Positions 56,345 to 64,000 of a DNA stretch of 64,000 nucleotides are shown piece after piece. The stretch is from Juglans regia (Eukaryota; Streptophyta; Magnoliopsida; Fagales; Juglandaceae): assembly GCF_001411555.2 (NCBI RefSeq), contig NC_049909.1, forward strand, positions 15,310,686-15,374,685, read 5' to 3'. Under the pieces are notes generated by a model. That model was not told the DNA's origin, made no database searches, and saw only the letters and a program-made list of their open reading frames with translations. Positions within the stretch are counted from its first letter, which is position 1, and each line of letters begins with the position of its first letter. A program made the translations under genes and the position numbers.

Positions 56345-57090
56345 TTGCTTCTGCATCCTTGCACGAAGCTCGGCAAGTCATTTAGACTACGTTGAAAATA
56401 GCTGCTAGCAGGTCAGAACTCATGGCTCAGTTCCTATGCTTTATACTTCGTGGATTGGCACTTATAGGTTGGCAGAGCCCGAGGGCCCTGCTCCCTCACC
56501 GACGCATTTCACATTTTGCATGAATCTCGACAAGTCATTTAAACTGCTTTGAGAATAGCTGTTAGTAGGTCAAAGCTTGTGGCTCGGTTCTTGTGCTTTA
56601 TACTTCGTGGATTGGCACTTATAGGTTGGCAGAGCCCGAGGGCCTTGCTGCCTCACCAACGCATTTCACATTTTGCACGAAGCTCGGCAAATCATTTAGA
56701 TTGCGTTGAGAATAGCTGTTAGCAGGTCAGAGCTTGTGGCTCGGTTCCTGTCCTTTATACTTCGTGGATTGACACTTATAGGTTAGTAAAGCCCGAGGGC
56801 CTTGCTCCCTCACCAATGCATTTCACATTTTGCATGAAACTCGACAAGTTATTTAGACTACATTGAGAATAGTTGTTAGCAGGTCAGAGCTCGTGGCTCG
56901 GGTCTTGTGCTTTATACTTCGTGGATTGACACTTATAGGTTGGCAAAGCCCGAGAGCCCTGCTCCCTCACCAACACATTTCACATTTTGCATGAAGCTCG
57001 GTAAGTCATTTAGACTGCTTTGAGAATAGTTGTTAGCAGGTCAGAGCTCGTGGCTCGATTCTCGTGCTTTATACTTCGTGGCCAATCTAG
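56345..57090. repeat. Element 2 tandem array, about 165 bp x 4.5
   Basis: The unit contains tgcacgaagctcggcaagtc, gctgttagcaggtcagagct, tttatacttcgtggattggc and agcccgagggccctgctccc. Copies show only modest divergence. Confidence 0.92.
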
Positions 57091-57231
57091 AGACTGGGTT
57101 TTATTTGATTTAGGCTGTTTGACAGGAGACAAAATAATGCAACACTCGAAATTAGTCCATAAAATTTCAATTAATCATACCCTTACATTGTCCGAGTACT
57201 CTTAGCTGTTAGCAAGTCTGGGTTGGATTTT

Positions 57232-58469
57232 TCATACAAAGTACTTCCTTAGGTGTTCGGCTTTCCAGGGGTGCAGCAACTCGTATCCTTTGTGGTCTTT
57301 AAGTCGGTACGAACCAGGTCTTCCTCTTGTTGTTACCAGATACGGTCCTTCCAACTTGGACCCTAGTTTGCCTTCATCCTGAGTAGTAACCCCGGTTTGT
57401 TTGAAAATCACATCCCCTACTTTGAAATTGCGAGGCCGAACCCATTTGTTAAAATGCTGCTGAACTCTCAGCTTGTTGGCTGCCGCTCGGCTCACGGCTT
57501 CCTCCCTCATTTCTTCCAAAAAGCCCAAGCTCTTTTTCAATAGTTCGTCGCTACGATCTGGATCATAATGTTGCACTAGGTATGTGGGTATGGCCACTTC
57601 AGCCGGGATCATGGCTTCCATTCCATAGACAAGGGAGAAGGGTGTTTCCCCTGTTGGGGTTCTTACTGAGGTTTGGTATGCCCACAATGTACTAAGAAGT
57701 TCTTTAGCACATTCCCCCTTATGGCCTCCCAGTTTCTTCTTTAGAATGTTAAGTAATGTTTTGTTAGTCGCTTCCTCTTGCCCGTTGGCTTGAGGATGTC
57801 CTAGTGAAAAGTACTTAGTCTTGATTTTGAGCTCCGAGCACCACTCTCGATAATGAGAACAGTCGAATTGTCTTCCATTGTCCGAAATGAGCTCTGAGGG
57901 ATTCCGAAGCGGCAAACTATAGATTTCCAGAGGAAATTTATTATTGTCCGTGCCGTAATTGTTGCTAGAGCCTGTGCTTCCACCCATTTCGTGAAATAGT
58001 CTACTGCCACCATGACAAATTTCACTCCTCCTTTGCCTGCAGGGAGGGGGCCGATAAGATCCAATCCCCATTGCGCAAAGGACCACAGGCCGGTGACAGA
58101 AGTGATTTTTTCGGCGCCCAGGGGTGGGCAATGAGGAATAGGGGCGTTCTCTTGGCATTTGAGACATTTTCGGGCAAATTCGTCTGCATCCATGTGAGCG
58201 TTAGGCCAATAGTATCCTGCCCGAGTGGTTCGCGCTGCTAATGCCCTTCCACTCGCATGATTCCCACAAATTCCTTCATGTATTTCTGCTAGCACGTACT
58301 GAGCTTGTTCGGAGGAAATACATCTTAATAGGGGCTCGGCATAGCATCTTTTGTATAGAACTCCCTCTACCAAAGTGAATCGAGCTGCTCGGTTCTTAAT
58401 TTTTTGGGCCTTTTCCCGGTCATCCGAAAGGATTCCCCTTGCAAAAATTTTAAGATGTCCGTGGCCCAT
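57232..58469 (-). pseudogene. Element 2 integrase, one frameshift
   Basis: The HHCC finger is intact (IHEGICGNHASG, FARKCLKCQENA). The catalytic core has QWGLDLIGPLP, ISDNGRQFDCSHYREW and HPQANGQEEATNKTL, so all of DDE is present. The frame changes once near 57900, between RFGIPQ and the LISDNG segment, consistent with loss of one base. The C-terminal part ends ELLHPWKAEHLRKYFV at 57232. This is much better preserved than element 1's integrase. Confidence 0.9.
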
Positions 58470-59520
58470 TCTGGGGGTTATAGGACTTCAATAGTTGACA
58501 CCCGAATTCCTACTGCTGCCACATCAATAGTTCGAATTACAACGTGATCTCGGAGTGGGAATTCTTCTTGCCCTGAGGTAGTCTTGGTTAGTCGATCTGC
58601 TTATTGGTTCTCTACTCTTGGAATCTAATGGATGGTGGAGTATTATAAGAGATCCTGCTCCTCTCCTACCCATTGGAGATATTTTTTTAGATTTTCTCAT
58701 TTCGTGAGGAATTTTTCAGTTACCTATTCCACCATTATCTAAGAGTCAGCTTTTACTTTAACTTTAGTTGCATCCAAAGATCTGGCAATTGTTAGACCTG
58801 ACAAGAGTGCTTCATACTCGGCTTCATTATTGGTGACTTTGAATCCAAGCTTGAGTGCGTAATCAAGTTTTTCTCCTGAGTCTGTTATTATATCGACGCC
58901 TACTCCTCCCCCGGACCTACAGGATGAGCCGTCGACATAGACTTGCCACTGCTTGCCATGAGGAGTAAGGGCCAATTCCTCTGGAAAATTCGAGAACTCA
59001 GCTACAAAATCTGCTAACACTTGCCCCTTTATTGCGGTGTGTGGAAAATACTCGATCTCAAATTCGCTTAGCTCGATTGCCGAGTTAGTCATCTGACCAG
59101 AAGTATCCAGTTTCTGCAATAATTTTCCCAAGGGAATATCAGTTTGGACTTTTATTTGGTGAGCTTGAAAGTAGGGACTTAACCGTCTGGCAGTAATCAT
59201 TAATGCGAATGCTAACATTTTCGTTCGGGGGTATCTAGCTTCTGCCCCTCAGAAGGCTCTGCTTACATAATAAACCGAGCGTTGAACTCCTTCTTTTACT
59301 CAGGTCAACACAGAGGACACCGCATTGGGCGATAAGGCCAGGTAGACAGTCAGGTCTTCTCCTGGCGTGGTTTGGCTGAGGAAAGGTGGATGAGCCAATT
59401 ATTCTTTTAGCTCGCTAAAGGCCCTTCCGCAATCTTCATTCCATTCTTGTACCTGTCGCAGGATCTTGAAGAAAGGATGGCACCGGTCGGTTGATTTTGC
59501 AATGAAACGACCCAGGGCAG
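58470..59520 (-). pseudogene. Element 2 RNase H / second RNase H remnant
   Basis: Reading down from 59520: AALGRFIAKSTDRCHPFF, YYVSRAF, then MLAFALMITARRLSPYFQ, and the second RNase H with VYVDGSSCRSGGGVGVDI, NNEAEYEALLSGLTIARS and VKVKADS followed by a stop at 58739. More stops follow down to 58470. Sequence upstream of AALGRF is directly the primer-binding site, so RT, protease and gag are gone. Confidence 0.85.
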
Positions 59521-59521
59521 C

Positions 59522-59541
59522 TATCCCACAGACGGCACAAC
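59522..59541 (-). promoter_or_regulatory. Element 2 primer binding site
   Basis: The minus strand reads GTGCCGTCTGTGGGATAG just inside the 5' LTR, sharing CCGTCTGTGGGAT with element 1. Confidence 0.7.
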
Positions 59542-60164
59542 TGTTGATGTTGTGTTTCACGGGCCTGGGCAACTTCACACCTCCGGTATACGAGCGATCA
59601 CCTGCACAGTAACTGCTACGGGGGGAGGGACCTCGACATCTGTTAATCCTACGATGCTTAAGTCAGTATGGTGAAAAAGAAGATAAAATAGTGATGATGA
59701 TGATAGCGATAGATTGACTGATTAAAGATGATTACCTTGTCCGCTGCTGGTAGTATCCTATTTATAGTTACCGACTAGGTCCCCACCATAGTGGGGTGTT
59801 GTATAGCAGGGGATAATACGTTTACACTGTTGATTCACCAAGCTGCTCTTGCGTCGTCACCTTGCCGAGCCGTGAAGAGCCCAGGCTTGCTATGCGTTGC
59901 TCGAGCCGTGGGTCGCATTGAATGCGGCACACCTTCTGCTCTGGGCCGCATTAAATGCAACATGGTTTCTACTCTTGCATGGTTTCTGCTTTGGGCTGCA
60001 TTAAATGCGACATGGTTTCTGTCCCGGGTCCCTTCCTTCTGGTGATGTATGCCGTGTTCCTTCATTCTCAAGTTTTGCCTATATCTTCTATCTCGTCAGT
60101 ATGGCCTGATCCAGACTTCCTGCCCGAGCCTTGATCCAAGTATTACTTGTTTGACCCAGACCAC
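59542..60164 (-). repeat. Element 2, 5' LTR, outer end missing
   Basis: It starts TGTTGATGTTGTG and aligns with 48935 to about 49572, then stops at CCAGACCA. About 100 bp of the outer LTR end is absent, and duplication copy A follows directly. TATA (minus) is CTATAAATAG at 59767-59758. Confidence 0.85.
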
Positions 60165-60171
60165 ACTATAA

Positions 60172-61552
60172 TCTTATTTTTATTTTACTATATAAGATGT
60201 CTCACATTTATTACTATTGGATGATAAAGAATCATCTAACAAAGAATCATCAAATGATAATAAATATGTATCATCTTATATAGTATGAAGAAAATGAGAT
60301 GGTAGCGTGGTATATAGAATTTTCCTAACTCTTAACATATAGATCTCAATAAATGGTGTGTATAGTGATTTATTGATCGTTGAGAAATAATATTTGTAGT
60401 CTTAGAATGTATAAATCTCACATATTTTCTTTAAAAAATAGGTAAATATAGAATTTACATAAAAATTAATTAATTTTTAATAATAAATTCTATTTTTTTT
60501 AAATGAATTGATTAGACTTGGACATACTATGATTGTACTACGTAGTATTACACTTCAATTAAGCGTAAGTGAGCAATGCTTTCAATCTCTTCAATTTCTA
60601 CACATCATATTTTTTTATTTTTTTTTTTTTGAGTTTATTCTTTTTAAACTAATTTAATTCTTCTATTCATTATTCATATATTAAATTTTTGATAAAAGAA
60701 AAAAATAATAAAAATTAAAAAAAGTGTGATGTGTGGAGATTATATAAATAGTAAAAAATTATATAAATTTTTTCTTTTAAAAATCAAAGGATCTGGTGGG
60801 AACCCAAAATCCAAACAGGAACCAGCAGCACTAATGAACGAAAAGCGTAGATTGCAAATGCCAAATGCTCCTTTTCCACCACCTCGCTTGCTTGCTTGCT
60901 TTTGGCCGCAAAGCTTGTGCGCTTTTTCCCCATTTAGTGAGTGATCTGGGATAAGCCATGATTCTGCCCAAAGAGCAGAGAAAAGATATATATGATTTTT
61001 GTATCGAACGGTATTCATGATGATCCTCCCACTTTTTATATTATAGAAATGATATTTGCAATGAATACGTCTGTCGCGCATTATTTTTAAAAAAATTAGT
61101 AGATATTTGATCTATGTAAAAAAATTAATTTTTAATAATGAATCCTACTCTTTTTTAAAAGAAAAATGAAAATAAAAAAGAAAAATTATATCTAATATTA
61201 TTCTTAATTGTATGGACACTATATAGTAAAAGAAAAATGAAAATAAAAAAGGTGATTTATCACTTCTCCAGCACAGTAACAAATTGCCTTGCAACTTTCT
61301 AACTGTTGTTTTCATTACTTTTTTTTTCCTAACAAGTTCGCTCTAGATTATTATTTTGAAGAGTAATATTAGATGTAGTCGTGGAGTATGAAAATTTCGT
61401 ACAATCTTTTTAAAAAAGAGTGATACTATTAAAATGTTAGTTCTTTTATGCGGATCCCTATTTATTTACTTTTTTCAAAAGTATTGCGTAGCGCTTGCAC
61501 ACTTTACGACTGTAAATATCATTTCTTTATATTGAATATTTCTTTTTAAGTC
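60172..61552. repeat. Segmental duplication, copy A
   Basis: It matches 62484-64000 in the same orientation: atcttatttttattttacta at the start, the block with aacaggaaccagcagcac and caaagcttgtgcgctttttc, and gatttatcacttctc later. The duplicated minus-strand reading HKLCGQKQASKRGGGKGAFG occurs in both copies but has no family signal. Family 3 MITE sequences occur at about 60385-60555 and 61362-61530. Confidence 0.9.
60595..60772. mobile_element. MITE, family 4, in copy A only
   Basis: Its ends are ctacacatcatatttt and atgtgtggagattatataaa. The interior ttgagtttattctttttaaa matches the MITE at 63254-63478. Copy B has no counterpart at this place. Confidence 0.6.
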
Positions 61553-62483
61553 AACAATAGCAAAAACATAATATATCACATAGTTTCATATGATCCGTTA
61601 GATCTGCTTTATAATAAAAGTAATTTTATAATCTGACAAACTACATTAAGTTACATCAATTTGTCTAATTAATTTTGTGTAATCACTTTATGGTTAGAGT
61701 ATTTATTTTTATTTTTTATGAATAGACACGTGTCAACTTTTTAAATTAATTTTTTTTAATGTGCTTATGATATGTTTAATGGACGTTAATGATATTTATA
61801 AATGCATCGACGGAAACCTTCTCTAATCTAATTTGGAGGAAAACTTATTTTTCAAAAGAAAAAATTTATTCATAATTTATTTTCTCATCATCCGTAAGAA
61901 CTCCGTGGAGACAAACACGATCTTCGCCTCCCCAGACCCATGACATAAATAGAAAGCCCTAGGTATGAGAAAGCTCTCTGATCTCTAGACTCTTTCATTT
62001 ATTTATAAACTTCCAAGTAAATTTACTAACTTGAACATCGGAGACTCCCCGATCCCAAGGTCGCACTCTCCTAGTTGTCTCCCTCCATATCTTTTGCAAG
62101 CCCTTTTATGAAAATCTAAGTTGTCGAAGTCTGATTCAAAGGCGTGCGAAACACGACGACAAATTACAATTTATATCTCAAGCTACGGAGTAGGTAAGTG
62201 ACACTCCCATAATTTCTATTTTATTAAGCGCATGAATTGATTGAATATCCATTTTCCATTCTTCACCAATACTATCTATCATCAATTGTTGTAGAAGATT
62301 TATGCCATGTATATTTTATTTTCAAAATATATCAAGGCATTTATATCTTTAGGGCCTTGCTCTTTAGGTGCCTAGGACAACTGCTAATGTCCTATATACC
62401 CTTGTAGCCAGCTCCCCTCTATTGATATCTTACCATAAAGATGACTCGTAATAGATGACGAGATTAAAGTAATGATATATACT
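61553..62483. other. Unique sequence between the duplicated copies
   Basis: It holds a family 5-like fragment near 61620-61690 and, at about 61890-62190, a less AT-rich block (tttatttataaacttccaag, cccaaggtcgcactctccta). That block could be a remnant of an LTR or leader but has no recognisable coding sequence. Confidence 0.35.
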
Positions 62484-62951
62484 ATAGTATCATCTTATTT
62501 TTATTTTACTATATAAAATGTATCACATTTATCATTATTAGATGATAAAGAATTATCTAACAAAGAATCATCAAATGATAATAAATATGTATCATCTTAT
62601 ATAATGTGAAGAAAATGAGATAATTGTGTGGTATATAGAATTTTCCTAACTCTTAACATATAGATCTCAATAAATGGTTTGTATAGTGATTTATTGATTG
62701 TTGAGAAATAATATTTATAGTCTTAAAATGTGTAAGTCTCACATATTTTCTTTAAAAAATAGGTAAATATAGAATTTATACAAAAAAAATTAATTTTTAA
62801 TAATAAATTCTATTTTTTTTAAATGGATAGACGAGACTTGGACATTCTATGATAGTAAGTAGGATTACACTTCAATTAAACGTGAGTCACATGCAGCCCA
62901 ATTGTGTGTTTTTACCTCTATTTGTCTCGTAGTGGTAGAGAGGGAAGTGGT

Positions 62952-63082
62952 ATTTTAAAAGGGAAATGCTATGCATCAGCCCCACACCAGCACACACTTC
63001 ACATCACTTTTTTTTTTTTTACACTCAATAGGTTGAGTGTGTGCTGGTGTGGGGCTGATGCAAATATTTTTCCATTTTAAAA
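62952..63082. mobile_element. 113-bp hairpin MITE with 9-bp TSD (MULE-like)
   Basis: ATTTTAAAA at 62952-62960 is repeated at 63074-63082. The element (62961-63073) has inverted ends; TGCATCAGCCCCACACCAGC and the following acacact are exact on both sides. Copy A has a single cttttaaaaatcaa at this point. A 9-bp TSD and a GG start suggest a Mutator-type origin. Confidence 0.85.
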
Positions 63083-63246
63083 ATCAACGGATCTGGTGGG
63101 AACCCAAAACCCAAACAGGAACCAGCAGCACTGATGAACGAAAAGCGTAGATTGCAAATGCCAAATGCTCCTTTTCCACCACCTCGTTTGCTTGCTTGCT
63201 TTTGGCCACAAAGCTTGTGCACTTTTTCCCCATTTAGTGAGTGATC

Positions 63247-63485
63247 TGGGATAGAGCTTTGCTACACAACCTCCACCACACTCCACACTCCACACTTTTT
63301 TAAATTTTTAATATTTTTTTTTAAATTTTTTTTTGAGTTTATTCTTTTTAAATTATTTTAAATTATTTATTCATTATTTATATAATAAATATTTAATAAA
63401 AGAAAAAAAAATAAAAAAAAAAAATAATGTGGAGTGTGGAGGTTGTATGAATAGTAAGAGGTTGAGTAGATTTTTTGTTGGGATA
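63247..63485. mobile_element. 225-bp family 4 MITE with 7-bp TSD, in copy B only
   Basis: TGGGATA at 63247-63253 is repeated at 63479-63485. The insert's subterminal repeats are acacaacctccacca on the left and gtgtggaggttgtatg on the right. Copy A reads tgatctgggataagccatg without interruption, the exact empty site. Extending by one base gives 7 of 8 matches, as expected for hAT-type MITEs. Confidence 0.88.
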
Positions 63486-64000
63486 AGCCATGATTCTGTC
63501 CAAAGAACAGAGAAAATATATATATGATTTTTGTAGCGAACGGTATTCATGATGATCCTCCCACTTTTTATATTATAGAAATGATATTTGCAATTAATAC
63601 GTCAGTCGTGCATTATTTTTAAAAAAATTGGTAGATATTTGTTTTATATGAAAAAATTAATTTTTAATAATAGATCCTACTCTTTTTTAAAAAAAAAATT
63701 ATAACATTTATATAACTCATAATTGTATCTAGCATTACTCTTAATTATATAGACACTATATAGTAAAATAAAAAAGGTGATTTATCACTTCTCTAGCATA
63801 GTAACAAGAGTAATATTAGATACAATTATAGAGTACACAAGCTCCCTCCAATCTTTTTGAAAAAAATAGGTCTACTTTTAAAAAGTTTAGTTCTTTTCAT
63901 GTGGGTCTCGTATTTATTCACTTTTTTTAAAGGATTGTGCGTCGTTAACGTACTCCACGATTACAAATATCATTTCTCTATTTTGAATATTTCTTTTTAA

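Larger units (their letters stand above)
48935..60164 (-). mobile_element. LTR retrotransposon 2 (Ty3/Gypsy, Tat type), large internal deletion
   Basis: Similar LTRs lie at 48935-49679 and 59542 to about 60164; the latter lacks its outer end. Pol is on the minus strand but begins directly at RNase H beside the primer site: gag, protease and nearly all RT are absent. Integrase is mostly intact. A long plus-strand extra gene and several tandem arrays fill 49800-57200. The left flank is GATAT (48930-48934); no matching TSD exists at the truncated right end. Confidence 0.9.
62484..64000. repeat. Segmental duplication, copy B (runs off the window)
   Basis: It is collinear with copy A but carries two insertions (62961-63073 and 63254-63478) and lacks about 85 bp found in copy A at about 61288-61372. 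The homology continues to the last base of the window. Confidence 0.9.

Noticed and set aside
60740..61081. Duplicated minus-strand ORF (HKLCGQKQASKRGGGKGAFG) as a gene pair
   Set aside because: Both copies lie in duplicated noncoding DNA; the frames differ outside a short block and no family is recognised. Conservation reflects the recent duplication.
1..64000. tRNA or rRNA genes
   Set aside because: I saw no cloverleaf with A and B boxes and no rRNA-like segment while reading; a covariance search (tRNAscan, Rfam) would be needed to exclude them.

Overview
The window is plant nuclear DNA: AT-rich, intron-containing genes spaced far apart, many short MITEs, and two large LTR retrotransposons. 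The peptides are dicot-like, and the abundant MITE families look to me like those of Fagales, perhaps Juglandaceae. That placement is inference from memory.

Three host genes can be supported. (1) The last exons of a peroxisomal acyl-CoA oxidase of the ACX1 type (210-1210, +), whose 5' part lies outside the window. (2) A single-exon AP2/ERF transcription factor of the DREB A-4 kind (6874-7623, +). (3) A four-exon gene for an SMPD4-like (neutral sphingomyelinase 3 family) membrane protein of about 790 residues (30000-38687, +). Its 5.9-kb first intron has been a landing site for transposons. Between genes 2 and 3 lie long AT-rich stretches with MITEs, Helitron-like candidates and a weak minus-strand candidate transcript.

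The rest is mostly mobile DNA. A structurally complete hAT (Ac-like) element occupies 21073-25836, with perfect 8-bp target duplications, a BED-finger transposase broken by one stop codon, and a remarkable array of nested palindromes inside its predicted 5'UTR intron. A decayed relative (32186-35073) sits in intron 1 of the SMPD4-like gene, beside five very short poly(A) insertions with long target-site duplications. These look like L1 3' tails cut down to as little as about 7 bases.

From 38989 onward two Ty3/Gypsy elements of the Tat type, both with pol on the minus strand, fill the region: element 1 (38989-47017) and element 2 (48935 to about 60164). Each has lost a block between its 5' end and RT/RNase H. 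Each keeps, between pol and the 3' LTR, an additional plus-strand gene (Transposase_28-like head, coiled-coil tail) next to satellite-like tandem arrays. The final 4 kb is a direct duplication (60172-61552 and 62484 to the window end). The two copies differ by clean MITE insertions, so each copy records empty sites for the other.
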